Part shown: positions 44,951 to 57,003 of the stretch, one piece after another
Numbering within the stretch: position 1 is the stretch's first letter
How the letters are laid out: each line of letters starts with the position of its first letter
From: Pegoplata infirma
Lineage: Eukaryota > Arthropoda > Insecta > Diptera > Anthomyiidae
Reading direction: 5' to 3'
Assembly: GCA_963921195.1 (NCBI GenBank)
Contig: OY992536.1
Coordinates: 94,035,007 to 94,099,006, forward strand
Length of the DNA: 64,000 nt
Notes under the pieces: generated by a model
What the model was told of the DNA's origin: nothing
Databases searched by the model: none
What the model saw: only the letters and a program-made list of their open reading frames with translations
Program-made: the position numbers and the translations under genes

Positions 44951-45089
44951 GTGGTCGATTTCGCTACAACGAGACGACGGTCATTGTCACCAGTTCTTGT
45001 GTAGGTTAAAATTATTAAAAATAATTTGTAATTAAAAATTTATTTATAAAAGAGTAATGTGACTGACTGACATACCCATTCATCATCGC
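44951..45089 (+). other. Sequence between tRNA-like head and tandem repeat
   Basis: It contains TATAAAAGAGTAATGTGACT followed by a GACTGACTGACATACCC tract and CAGCCCAAACTGCTGAAGC. This leads directly into the ~150-bp repeats and could be the body of the same element; not proven. Confidence 0.45.
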
Positions 45090-45930
45090 CCAGCCCAAAC
45101 TGCTGAAGCTAGAGACTTGAAATTTGGACTGTAGATTGACCTCCCGGAATATAAGGACCACTAAGGCATGATTTTTACCAATGTTGATTCTAAGGGCGTA
45201 AAAATGGTAAAAAACTGTACTTTTGGTACTTTTTATATCTCCTGATATAATGGTCATAGAGACTTGAAATTTGGACTGTATGTTCACCTCCCGGAATATA
45301 GGTCCACTATGGCTGGATTTTTGCCAATGTTGATTCTAACGGGGTAAAAGGGGTAAAAACTGTACTTTTGGTACTTTTTATATCTCCTGATATAATGGTC
45401 ATAGCGACTTGAAATTTGGACTGTATGTTCACCTCCCGGAATATATTTCCAGTAAGACTGGAGTTTGCCAATGTTGATTCTAAGGGGGTAAAAAGGGTAA
45501 AAACTGTACTTTTGGTACCTTTTATGTTTCCTTAAATAATGGTCATAGAGAATTGAAATTTGGACTGTATGTTCACCTGGGTTTTTGCCAATGTTGATTC
45601 TAAGAGGGTAAAAAGGGTAAAAAAACTTTACTTTTGGTACTTTTTATATCTCCTGATTTAATAGTCATAGGACTTGAAATTTGGACTCTATGTTCACTTC
45701 CCGAATAATGGTCCTAGACACTTAAAATTTGGAATGTAGGTTCAACTCCCGGAATATAAATCCACTAAGGCTGGATTTTTGCCAATGTTGATTCTAATGG
45801 GGTAAAAAGGGTAAAAACTGTACTTTTGGTACCTTTTATATATCCTTAAATAATGGTCCTAAAAACTTAAAACTTGCAATGTAGGTTCACCTCCCGGAAA
45901 AAAGTGTACTTTTGGTACATTTTTTTATTT
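45090..45930 (+). repeat. ~150-bp tandem repeat, 6-7 units
   Basis: AGACTTGAAATTTGGACTGT recurs near 45113, 45263, 45409, 45549, 45675 and, degraded, near 45723 and 45870. Each unit also has CACCTCCCGGAATATA, TTTTTGCCAATGTTGATTCT, a GGGGTAAAAAGGGTAAAAAC-like tract and TACTTTTGGTAC.TTTTATAT. The minus frame 45015-45287 is within it. Confidence 0.88.
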
Positions 45931-45934
45931 ACTG

Positions 45935-46640
45935 AAATAATGGTACCTTTTATAAAAAGTACCTTTTATACAAAGTACCTTTTATAAAAAGTACCTTTTA
46001 TAAAGAGTAACTTTTATAAAAAGTACCTTTTATAAAAAATAATTTTTATAAAAAGTTCCTTTTATAAAAAGTACCTTTTATAAAAAGTACCTTTTATAAA
46101 AAGTACCTTTTATAAAAAGTACCTTTTATAAAAAGTACCTTTTATAAAAAGTACCTTTTATAAAAAGTACCTTTTATAAAAAGTACCTTTTATAAAAAGT
46201 ACCTTTTATAAAAAGTACCTTTTATAAAAAGTACCTTTCATAAAAAGTACCTTTTATAAATGTACCTTTTATAAAAAGTACCTTTTATAAAAAGTACCTT
46301 TTATAAAAAGTACCTTTTATAAAAAGTACCTTTTATAAAAAGTACCTTTTATAAATAGTACATTTTATAAAAAGTACATTTTATAAGAAGTATCTTTTAT
46401 AAAAAGTACCTTTTATAAAAAGTACCTTTTATCAAAAGTACCTTTTAAAAAAAAGTACCTTTTATAAAAAGTACCTTTTATAAAAGTACCTTTTATAAAA
46501 GTACCTTTTATAACATGTACCTTTTTTAAATAGCACGTTTTATAAAAAGTACCTTTTTTAAAAAGAACCTTTTTTAAAAAGTACCTTTTTCAAAAAGTGC
46601 CTTTTTTAAAAAGTACCTTTTTTAAAAAGTACCTTTATAA
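45935..46640 (+). repeat. Minisatellite D, 16-bp unit AAAGTACCTTTTATAA
   Basis: About 44 copies, most identical between 46060 and 46350, with degenerate flanks (GTACCTTTTTTAAAAA near 46550-46620). The unit matches the GGTACCTTTTATAT end of the adjacent ~150-bp repeat and probably arose from it. Confidence 0.95.
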
Positions 46641-47865
46641 AAATGACAGTTAAATGGTTAATATAAAGGAAGGTCTGCCATAAAATGTTGTTTAGCTCAG
46701 AAGTAATTTTATCGTTAGTTTTTTTTTGACGTTTTCAAAGAGCTGTAAAAAAAAATTAAAATCTGCAGTGGGCCATACAAATTTTTTGCTATGTTTTTGG
46801 AACCATTTGCGTTTTTTTGTTCTACTAGTATTAAAGGCCAATTATCACAATAAGATTTTCTATATTATTTTTGAAATTTTTTGTAAAAAACTAAGCATAT
46901 ATATAGGCAGATATAAAAAGCTTATATTTGACTGTAAAAAGCTTTTTATTTCATTAATTTTTTTGCAACCAAAAGAAAATTGTTGTCTTATATCAATTGA
47001 TTTTGGAATTTTTGGAAATATTTCTTAATATATCGAAAATCATATGTAATATAAATTTTACGTTAAATCCTAAAAGTATGCTCTAATATCGTATTGCTCA
47101 GTGTAATTAATGGGATTCTAGACCCATATTTCTACGCATTACACACAGAGTGACAAATTGAGTACATAATGTGTTGAAGGGTTAAAAAGTTTATATAAAA
47201 AGGATAAAAAAAGCTAAAATTTCCAAGTTGATTTGCAAAAAAAAAAAAATATATATAAAAAAATCCGTGGTTAATGTCAGTCAGTGTCTTTGTTTATTGT
47301 TACCTTTAAACAATGATGTCAATAATGAGTAGAATAATGAATGAATAACGAATGAATAATTTAAAAAGATAGTAAAAATTATATGACAGTCATTACTTTG
47401 AGGGGTTTTTTTACTATGAAAATCATGGAATACTAGTTTTTATTTAAAAGTGAAATAAAGAAAAAAATGTGTAATGGTTGGTCATTATTGTAGAATGCCA
47501 AATGGAAAAGTGTTAGGCAAACAGAAATAAATCTTGAAAGCAAAAACAAAAATGCATTAACAAAAAATGAAAAAAAGTTGAAAATTTTTTTTAATTAATA
47601 AGAAATATTATTAAGTACTTGTTTTAAAAAGTGACATAATGATATAAAAAGCCGTTGAATTTCACAAAAAGCTTTATGCTTAATTAACAATGAGTAACAG
47701 TATTTTACAGATCTTTTTTGAAAAGGAATACAAATGAAAGGAATGTAATTGAAATATTAGAAAAGTTATTTTACATGTCAAAAAAGCTTAATTTAAATTC
47801 AAAAAAGCTCAACTAAAATTTTAAAATTCGAGTTAAATTTCAGAAATGTCATGCCATGATTAACA
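46641..47865. other. AT-rich region, no gene supported
   Basis: A 100-codon frame at 46726-47028 is lysine/phenylalanine-rich with no recognisable motif or upstream context. CCTAAAAGTATGC at 47069-47081 is the only shared motif. A short mini-me-like remnant (ACGCATTACACACAGAGTGA near 47134) is possible. Confidence 0.45.
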
Positions 47866-50800
47866 AACGAAATGGCAAACTAAAATATACCCTCTACCAC
47901 TGCATACTTTAATGATAATCTAAAATTTCCAAATTTGTTGCATACTTAAAGGAGAATATTTTAATAATTGTTTATTTTTTATAAATAGGTTCTGAACTAA
48001 ATGTAAGTGCTAATTTCTGCGTATGAGAAAAGCCCAATTGAAATATCAGAAAAGCCTTTTTAAAATTTTAAAAAAAGCTTAATTAAAATTCAGGAAAAGC
48101 TCAACAGAAATTTAAAAAATACCAATTGAAATTTTCAAATTTCAATTTGTATATCATGTGATTAGTTTTAAACGGAATGACAAACTAAAATATATCCTCT
48201 GCCACTGAAAATTTTATTATTATTATAAACTTAAGTTTTTTTGCATACTTTAAGGGAAATATTTTATTCCTTGATTATTTTTTACAATTTGGTTCTCAAT
48301 CGAAACTCTAAAAAAAGCTCAATTAATGTTCAGAATAGCTCAAAAATCCCATTTGTAATTAAGAAATTTCAGTTTGTATTTCATGTGATCAGTTTTAAAC
48401 GTAATGACCAGGGATGAGATTTTCTTGCACTAAAAAATCGAAAATATGCGCTTAAAATATGCCTTAAAAATTCAAAATATGCACTAAAAAACCTAAAAAT
48501 ATGCGCTAAAAAAATAAAATACGTGCAATAAAAATCTTGTTTTCATACGAAAAACTTCTTAAAAAAACAAAAAATAAAGCCGGGATAAATATTAACATTT
48601 AAAACTTTATGTAAGCAAGATTTTTTAGAAATTAGGATAATCTGAAAAAAAAATTAAAGAAAAAAAATAATTTTTCTTTTTTTCAAATAAATTTTAAATA
48701 GTTTTTGAAACAAATAATTTCAATTTGTGTTTTGCTCATTTTTTCCAAAATTTACAAAAATATGCACTTAAAAGTTGGAAATATGCAAAAAATATGCATT
48801 TAAAACCAAAATATGCAAAAATATGCATTTTAACCAAAATATGCAATAACAAATCGATGCCATTTTTACTCAAATTTCTTAATTCGCAAAGATAATTGGT
48901 CGATATCGATTTTAGACTATCGACAAAAAACATGCATTTGCATGGAAATCTCATCCCTAGTAATGACAAACTAAAATGTACCCTCTATTACTGCCTACTT
49001 CATTATTAATCTAATTTTCAAATTTGTTGCATACTTTAAGGCGAATATTAATTAATATTTTTTATTTTTTACAATTTGGTTCTCAATCAAGTGCGAATTT
49101 CTGCTTATCAGAAAAGCTTAATCGAAATTCTGAAAAGCTCAACAAAAATTAAAAAAAATCCGAATGGAAATTTGTTGGATTTCTCAAAAAGATTTGAGCT
49201 GAATTTTCAATGAGTAGCAATAATTCTCAGTTCATTTTTGAAATGGCAAACTAAATAATACACTCTACCACTTCGTTGTTAATCTAAAACATCAAATTTG
49301 TTGTATACCTTAAGGCGAATATTTTAAAATTGTGGTCATTTCTGCCTATCAGAAAAGATCATTTTAAATATCAGAAAATCCCTTTTAAAAATCTTAAAAA
49401 GCCCAATTAAAATTTAGAAAGCTCAACAGAAATTTAAAGTATTGCAATTGAAATTAAGAAGTTTCAATTTGTATTTCATGCGATTAGTTTCATACGGAAT
49501 GAAAAACTTAAATATACCCTCTACTACTGCATACTTCATAATTAATCTAAAACTTAAAATTTGTTGCATACCTCAAGGCGAACATTTTAATATTTGTTTA
49601 TTAATCAATTGGTTCTCAATAAAAGTTTTGAAAAAATCCAATTGAAGTTCAGAAAAGCTCAACAGAAATTTGAAAAATCCCAATTGAAATTAAGAAATTT
49701 CAATTTGTATTTCATGCGATCAGTTTCAAACGGAATGAGAAACTAAAATATACCCTCTACCACTGCATACATCATTATTAATCTAATACTTTAAATTTTT
49801 TGCATACTTAAAGGCGAATATTTTATATGTGTTTATGTTTTACAATTTGGTTTTCAATCAAGTGCGAATTTCTGCTTATCAGAAAAGCTTAATCAAAATT
49901 CACAAAAGCTCAACGAAAATTAAAAAAATCCGAATGGAAATTTGTTGGATTTCTCAAAAAGATTTGAGCTGCATTTACCATGAGTAGCAGTAATTCTCAG
50001 TTCATTTTTGAAATAGCCAAATAAATAATATTCTCTAGCACTGCACACTTGATTGTCTATCTGAAACTTCAAATTTGTTGCATACCTTAAGGTGAATATT
50101 TTAATATTTGTTTATTTTTTACAATTTGGTTCTAAACTAAGTGGTCATTACTGCCTATCAGAAAAGCCCAATTGAGTTATCAGAAAAGCTTTTTTAAATT
50201 TTAAAAAAAGCTCAATTGAAATTCAGAAAAACTCAACAGAAATTTAAAAAATCGCAATTGAAATTAAGAATTTTCAATTTGTATTTCATGTTATCAGTTT
50301 CAAATGGAATGACAAACTAAACTATACATAGTTGCATACTTTAAGGCGAATATTTTAATATGCATTTGTTTATGTTTTACTATTTGGTTCTTAATCAAAA
50401 TTCTAAAAAAAAGCTCAATTGAAATTCAGAAAAGCTCAACAGTTATTTAAAAATCCCATTTGTAATTAAGAAATTTCAGTTTGTATTTCATGCGATCAGT
50501 TTAAGACGGAATGACAAACTAAACTGCCTACTTCATTATTTATCTAATATTTAAAATTTGTTGCATACTTTAAGGCAAATATTTTAATATTTGCCTATTT
50601 TTTCAATTTGGTTTTTCTATGTAAGTGCATACTTCATTGTTAATCTAATAGTTAAAATTTGTTGCATACTTTAAGGCGAATATTTTTCAATATATTTCTT
50701 TTATACAATTTGGTTCTTAACCAAGTGCATATTTCTTCTTTTTAAAAAAGCCCAAATGAAATATATAAAAAGCTGTTTATAATTTCATTAAAAGCTTAAT

Positions 50801-51345
50801 TGCAATTCAGAAAAGCTTAACAGAAATTTAAAAATTCGAGCCCATTTTAATTTAACAAAAAAGCAAGCCCCATTGAAATTCAGCAAAGCACAATTAAAAT
50901 TAAGAAATTCAAATTCTGAAATTTATGCAATGTTTTACAAATGGATTGGCTAACAAAAATTTATCTGCTACTACTGCATACTCTTTCTTGTTAATCTAAT
51001 TCTAAAAACTGATGGCATACTTTAAGGCGAACATATTAATTTTTTTTTTTTACAATTTGGTTTTTTTTTTTTTTTTTTTATTAGAAAAGTTCTATAAAAC
51101 TATCAGAAAAGCCTTTTTAAATTTCACTAAAAAAGCTCTATTGAAATTTAGAAAAGCTTAAAGGAATTTCAGAAATTTGAATTTAATTTCTGATATTTCA
51201 GTTCGGATTTTTTGCGATAATTAACAAATGTAATGGTAATTTACTGCATACTTTGGGGTTTATCTAATACTTAAAATTTGTTGCCTACTTTAAGGCGCAT
51301 ATTTTTATATTTTCTTTTTTTTTACACTTTTGTCCTCAACCAAGT
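47866..51345 (+). repeat. Degenerate ~280-300-bp tandem repeat, about 11 units
   Basis: The order ACTAAAATATACCCTCTACC, GCATACTT, TAATCTAA, TTGTTGCATACTTTAAGGCG, ATTTGGTTCTCAAT, ATCAGAAAAGC, AAGCTCAACAGAAATT and GTATTTCATGCGATCAGTTT recurs through the region. Units begin near 47880, 48180, 48975, 49255, 49510, 49748, 50320, 50520, 50640, 50955 and 51238, some truncated. One unit is split by the hAT MITE at 48409. No coding frame is kept across units. Confidence 0.82.
48409..48959. mobile_element. Non-autonomous hAT element, 551 bp
   Basis: It starts CAGGGATGAGATTT and ends AAATCTCATCCCTA, inverted except the outermost base. The exact 8-bp TSD GTAATGAC lies at 48401-48408 and 48960-48967. Other units of the surrounding array read ACGGAATGACAAAC without the insert. 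The interior repeats AAATATGC, ending with ATATGCA, and holds TCGATATCGATTTTAGACTA near the right end. The minus frame 48736-48969 is not a gene. Confidence 0.94.
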
Positions 51346-52021
51346 GCAAATTTTCTCCCACCGGACAAATAAAATATATACTAAACCTTTATACACTCTC
51401 GATTCTTGTGAATTATAGCGAAATAAAATATAACAAAAAAAAATATTAAATTCTTGAATTATGTAGGTGAAATATGTTTATACAATGAGTGTCATTATTG
51501 CGCATTAAAAAAATAATATTGTCGTTTTTCCTTTCATAAACAAATATCAACATTTTATTGTTCATGTTTACAGTGTGCTTTTTTTGCAGGCATTACAGTG
51601 CAGGGAATTTAGGTAAAGGCACTTATTTTTTTTTGGAGAATTAACAAATTTAATCTTCCGGGTAAAACTTTTGTTTTCCAACACATTTATGCGATAGATG
51701 GATTAAGTTTTGTAGTAAAATTTTAAGAAAATATTTTTAAAATACAGAAGTGGGCGTGGAAGTGGGCGTTAATATCAGAAAAACGTGTAATTAGCTTAAG
51801 ACCCAGTCCTCTCAGGCGTCGTCTTTAGAAAAAGGTGGTATTCTGGAAATATTTGGCGTTGACCGAATAATTGCAATTTTCATCGAAATATCAATTCAGT
51901 TATCAACTTATTATCAAAAATTAAGACATTTAGGTAATTCTCTAATATTTTCTTAACTTTGCCGAATTTTTGACTAAATTTCGGTTTTATGCCCCCGACT
52001 TCAGTTGGAATCAGTAGTAAT
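51346..52021. other. Spacer, nothing recognised
   Basis: AT-rich, with a GTGGGCGTGGAAGTGGGCGT tract near 51752; no gene evident. Confidence 0.5.
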
Positions 52022-52170
52022 AGTTAATAACACAGTGCAACCACCAAAATCGGAATGGGATGAAACCAAAAGCAAATGAAAGTTGAAATTTTCTATAACA
52101 AAACCCTCCATGCATTTTTTATTTTAGCGCTATATTTTTTGTACACGCATTTTAAGTTGGAGAACTATTA

Positions 52171-53739
52171 CACTGTGCTCGAATTTGACATTTTTTTTTA
52201 ACAAGCTGGACACCCTACTGGTAAAATTTATTCGAGTACGCGCTCATATTCGCGATATTCGCGATTTAAAATGTTGGTGCTCAAGTACAATAAAAACGAT
52301 ATTTTTAAACTTTTGCGATATTTTTTAAATTTAAAACCATTCAAGTCTGTTAAACTAACATAACAAAACATAATTCCGTGAATTTTTTTTTGCGAAAAAA
52401 TTTTTTGTTCGCGAAAAATCTTTATTTTCGTGAAAAAATTGGATCAATACAAATATTTTTAGTTTGATTTGAATTTACTACAGCCGTCTGGTAAAACTAG
52501 TTCGTGTACACTAAATCCCATTGTAATATAAGTTTTTTTCAAAGCTAGCGATATTCGCGATTAATTTTTTTTTTATTTTTCAATAAAAAAACTATTTTTT
52601 TTTATATTATTAAGGCAATTGCTGAGTGTTTATTATCTACACTCTATTGAATAAAAAAAAAATTATTCGCGGAAATTTTTTTTCGCGAATTTTTTTCGCG
52701 AAATTTTTTTTCTAATTTTTTTTTATTTTGCTATTAATTTATGAAAATGAGTAAATTACAATACATTACAGAGACAAAATTTTTCGAAAAATTTTTTTTT
52801 TCGCGGAATTTTTTTTTTTTTTGCGGAAAATTTTTCTTTTCCGAAAATATACAATTCATTTTCTAAATTTAGATTTAAATACTATTCAAAAAGCATAAAA
52901 ATTTAATTTTTTAGATATTATAAGATCAATTTGATATAATTAGATTTGACCAAATTCTGGATCAAATTGTATCAATTTTTATATTTTTTGATCTAAAGTA
53001 ATACAATTAGATATTATTTGATACAACCATTTTACGGATCAAATTAGATCTATTTAGTAAAATTAGCATATTATTTTTACTAGGGTATCTAAATTCTATT
53101 GAATATTCAAAAAATTTGTTTGATTTGAATTTACGACAGCCGTCTGGTAAAGCTAGATCGTGTACACTAAATCCCATTGTAATATTTTTTCAAAGTTAGC
53201 GTATGTATTAGCGATTTTCGCGATTAATTTTTTTTTATTTTTAAGTAAAAAAAAACATTTTTTTATATTATTTAGGCAGTTGCTGAATGTTTATTGTCTA
53301 AACTCTATTGAATATTAAAAAAAAAAAGTTATTCGCGGAAATTTTTTTTCGCGAATTTTTTTCGCGAATTTTTTTTCCAATTTTTTTATTATTTTGCTAT
53401 TAATTTATGAAAATGAGTAGAATACAATACATAACAGACACAAAATTAAAAAAAAAAAAAATTTTCGCGGATTTTTTTTTTGCGGAAATTTTTTTTTTTC
53501 GCGGAAAAATTTTTTTTCCGAAAATATACAATTGATTTTCTAAATTTAGATTTAAATACTATTCCAAAAGCATAAAAATTTATTTTTTGTACTACCTAGG
53601 CTTTACAATTTTAAATCGCGAAACATCGCGAATACGAGCGCTAACTTCAAAAAACGGCTAGCGTCATTGAATTCAGCGTACCCGAATTAGCTTTACCAGC
53701 AGGGTGCCCAGCTTGTTAATTTTTGCGACTAGCACAGTG
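52171..53739. mobile_element. Palindromic element with CACTGTGCT ends
   Basis: The ends CACTGTGCT and AGCACAGTG are inverted. Further in, AACAAGCTGGACACCCTACT pairs with AGGGTGCCCAGCTTGTT and GAGTACGCGCTC/CGCGATATTCGCG pairs with CGCGAATACGAGCGC. TTA flanks both ends, compatible with a 3-bp TSD. Inside, a ~630-bp segment is tandemly duplicated (CAGCCGTCTGGTAAA at about 52481 and 53110), rich in TTCGCGGAAATTTTTTTT blocks. No coding sequence. Confidence 0.78.
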
Positions 53740-54051
53740 TTATTATAATTATAATTACTTGGAAACTGTATGAGCGGCGTATACTTAATTTGGTAATTGC
53801 TTTTTAATAACAATCATACGCAACGGTGCACAGTGGTTTATTCTTAATTATTTGGCCATTCAGTAATAGATCGACTACAGCGAAATTCATACCGTTTAAA
53901 GCTAACGTAATTTCAAACTTAAGTTTGGACGCTGGACCCCACATGTCCAATTAAATCCCAACCAGGGGCCCCTAAAGTAGGACATATTTAGTATACAAAA
54001 AACTTTAAATGCTTTAAAATCACCAACTTCAAATGCGTATAAAAAAATTTA

Positions 54052-54285
54052 CACAGAACAAAAAAAAAAAAAAATTGCCAATGAACGAAATTCATAGAAT
54101 TTATGAACAAATACTTAAAAAATTATGAAGTTTTTCATAAAATTTTATAACTTTTTCATAGGGTTTATGAAAAATTGTTAAATATTTCCTAAATTCCACG
54201 TATTATGATTTATTCATAAATACTATGAAAAAGTTTATGAGTATTCTAAAAAAGTTAATAAATTTTTATGAAAAACCTTGAGTAT
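54052..54285. mobile_element. Truncated copy of the 28963 MITE family
   Basis: CACAGAACAAAAAAA, GCCAATGAACGAAATTCATA, GTTTATGAAAAATTGTTAAA and TATGATTTATTCATAAATAC match in order. The right end is missing. Confidence 0.75.
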
Positions 54286-54380
54286 GTTCTTATGGAAAAT
54301 GTCATCTGTCATTTGCTTTTGATTTCATCCCATTTCGTTTCGAAAGTTCGGTTTTATGTCACTGTGTTATTAAGCCCGCA

Positions 54381-55560
54381 TCTAACTCGATTTTGACTGC
54401 CTTTAATTGATTGCTCCCATATGTTCTTGTACATTCTTTCAAGTCATGCTTATTTTGTATAGATCCTAGTATATTTGTATGTAAGGAATTATAATTCTTC
54501 TTTACTCTAAAGTATACCGCACCCACTCTTTGAAATAATAAAGAAACATTGCGTCATTTTTTGTGTAAATGCTGTTGTGTTTTTTTTTTCTTAACCTAAC
54601 AAGTCCTTTGAGTCAGAAAAGGAATAAACAAAAAAATAACATAGAACAACAAATGAAAATATTTCAACTTAAGTGACATTATTTTCCTTCTTTATATCAA
54701 CGCCATCATTATGATGATTATTATTATATGCCACGATTATTTTGAATAATACTCTATTTTTTTGTTTTGTTAAGAATGACAATTTTTTTTTCTAAGGAAA
54801 AATATATGACCTAAACCATATCCCCCTTCCAGTTTTTTTTCGAATTTATTAGCATTAACCCTTTATTTTTGAAATTTAAAAAAAATTGTTAATCTTTCTT
54901 AAAATATTATCAAAAACTTAATTTTTTTTTTTAATTTTTCTGGAGTTTTTCTAAAATTTTTGAAAACCTACCTGAATTTTCCTAAATTTAGTATTTTTTT
55001 CCTTATTTTTATTTTTTTTTTAAATTTTACTGGGGGTGTCCCTGGTAAAATTTGATTTATAAAATAATTGTAGAACCTTTTTGCCCAAAAAGTTGCCTTT
55101 TTGCCCAAAAAGTGCCCGTTTTGCTCGCAAAGTGCCCTTTTTACTAAACTTTGAGGTTTTTCTTTTGAAAATGAACCGAAATGACCCTTTAAAATTGGGA
55201 ATCGAAGGTTAATTTGGTTAAAAAAACAGAATCTCCCTAAAATTATAAAATTAACATCCAAAAGTAAAAAAAATCTATAAAACAACACTTTTTGTTGGGT
55301 GAATGACCGCCTCCCAAGCTTTTATAAGCTTTTATAAGCATCAATTGTGCTGTTTGCATTTAATTGGACGTTTCAAAAATTTCTGTTTACATCAGAACTT
55401 TTCGAAAAAATACTAAATATTACTTTTAGCTCATAAGATTAAAAAATATATAACACAACACTTTTTGTTTGGGGTCAAAAGTCCTACCCCAAAAAAAAAT
55501 TTTTTTTTGTTAATTTTCGACACAGACAATCTCACTTGTTTGTTTTTTAATTAGTCTTTT
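54381..55560. other. AT-rich region, no gene supported
   Basis: The 106-codon minus frame at 54968-55288 is built partly on a short TTTGCCCAAAAAGT.GCC repeat (55080-55140) and has no motif. Nothing else is supported. Confidence 0.5.
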
Positions 55561-56276
55561 TAAAAATTAAGTTATGCTTTTTTTGAATTTTTAAAAAAAG
55601 TTGCAAAATTTTTGAATTGATATTGAGCTTTTCGAAATTTTAACTGATCTTTTGTTAGGATTTAAATTGGGTTTACTAAATTTTAATTTCAAAAACACTT
55701 TTCTAAATTTCAAAAGAGCTTTTCTAAATTTCGAAAGAGCTTTTCTGAATTTCAAAAGAGCTTTTCTAAATTTTAAAAATTACAAAAGAGCTTTTCTAAA
55801 TTTCGAAAGAGCTTTTCTTAATTTAAAAAGAGCTTTTCTATTTTTTTATTTTTTTTATTTCAATTGGATTTTTCAAAAATTTCGCTTTATATCAGAACTT
55901 TAAAAAAAAGGTAGTACTTAACATCCAGAACATTACTTTAAGCTCAAAAATGACTTAATAAGGGGGAAAGCCCCATTCTCAAATAAAATCCCCTAAATGT
56001 TTGTCTTAAATTTCGCCACAGCCAATATCACTTGTTAAGATTTCAATTGAGCTTTTCTGAAATTAAGCTGTGTTTATTTGATTTTTTTTTTTAAATCTGA
56101 TTAGAAGCTTTTCTGAAGTGATATTGATATTTTCGACATTTTAATTGATCGTTTTTTATACTTTTAATTGGGGTTACTTAATTGTAATTTGAGCTTTATT
56201 GAATTTCAAAGGAACTTTTGTAAATTTCAAAGGAGCTTTTCTAAATTTCAATTGTGTGTGTCTGTTTTTTTCCGTT

Positions 56277-57003
56277 TGTTTCCATTCCGTTTGTAACTCA
56301 TCGAAATATCGGTCTGGGACCCCATAAAGTATATATATTCATGATGCCCGATCGATTTTAAGACATTCTAGCGATATCCGTCTGTCCGTCTGTGTCCGTC
56401 TGTCCGTCTGTCTGTGGAAAATGCTGTCGCGGACAAAATATTGCACAGAGATGACTGCAACTTAACATATTTATGGGAAGTTCTCCCGAGAAGTTTGCAT
56501 TTGAGCGATATCGGTTCAGCGGTTCAAAAGTTATGAACGAAAATGTAAGCACGGCTCAAATATTGCAGTACATTCAACATAACCTAAAAATACAAAATGC
56601 TTTAATTTGGCTTCTGGTTGACTTAGACAATAATCACAATTGGAGCGGCAAGCGGTTTTCCGCAATTGTCCTCATGTAAATAGAATTGAATCTAGTTTGG
56701 CGGAAAAACGCGGCGGTTTTTTGTTTTAATACAAAACGTGTGTAAACAGTTGCGGGAAAACGCTTCCCGCTCCAATTGTGATTATTCTCTTATGTGAACA
56801 TAATTGAACACCAAATGGTATTTAAACAAGTACGAACATATTTTTTGACAAAAAAAAAAAATTGCGGATTTTTTTTTACCAAAATTTTTTTTCGCGGAAA
56901 TTTTTTTTAAAAAAAAAAAACTTTTTTTCAAAAGTAATTTCCTTTTAAATAAAGTTTTTTGCAATAATCTTTTTGAAATTGTGGAGGGTATCACTACATT
57001 CGA
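56277..57003 (+). mobile_element. Mini-me/Helentron-like element, copy E, carrying a MITE
   Basis: It lacks the 5' hairpin and begins CCATTCCGTTTGTAACTC. It then follows copy A closely: CGATCGATTTTAAGACATTC, a GTCC/GTCT run (56377-56414), GCTGTCGCGGACAAAATATT and ATATCGGTTCAGCGGTTC. It continues to GTGGAGGGTATCACTACATT and stops before the terminal hairpin is complete. High similarity to copy A suggests a recent shared source. Frames at 56358, 56473 and 56782 are inside it. Confidence 0.83.
56626..56789. mobile_element. PIF/Harbinger-like MITE, 164 bp, TTA duplication
   Basis: The left arm GACAATAATCACAATTGGAG plus CGGCAAGCGGTTTTCC is mirrored at the right (GGAAAACGCTTCCCG plus CTCCAATTGTGATTATTCTC). 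TTA at 56623-56625 and 56790-56792 is the TSD. Copy A of the host element reads GGTTGACATATGTGAACATA straight through the site, giving the empty allele. A TTA-type 3-bp TSD is characteristic of PIF/Harbinger; the class is inferred from that. Confidence 0.9.

Larger units (their letters stand above)
52022..54380. mobile_element. Outer inverted repeat enclosing nested elements
   Basis: AATAACACAGTG..., AATGGGATGAAACCAAAAGC and AAATGA at 52026-52082 pair with TCATTTGCTTTTGATTTCAT, CCCATTTCG and CACTGTGTTATT at 54307-54374. This suggests an older element whose body now holds the 52171-53739 palindromic element and the 54052 MITE. No clear TSD. Confidence 0.55.

Noticed and set aside
44881..44955. 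Functional tRNA gene (possible Phe, GAA-like loop)
   Set aside because: Acceptor ends do not pair and the anticodon stem is only 3 bp; the A and B boxes fit a SINE or relic better.
46726..47028. 100-codon frame with hydrophobic stretches
   Set aside because: Low-complexity A/T sequence gives Phe/Lys/Ile runs that mimic membrane segments; no other evidence.
54968..55288. 106-codon minus-strand frame, one of the longest outside the retrotransposon
   Set aside because: Biased composition, part of it from a short GCCCAAAAAGT repeat, and no domain, splice or promoter support.
55652..55903. Frame with a regular FLNFKRA-type peptide repeat
   Set aside because: It is the ~19-bp minisatellite read in one frame; the period is not a multiple of three throughout and indels break it.
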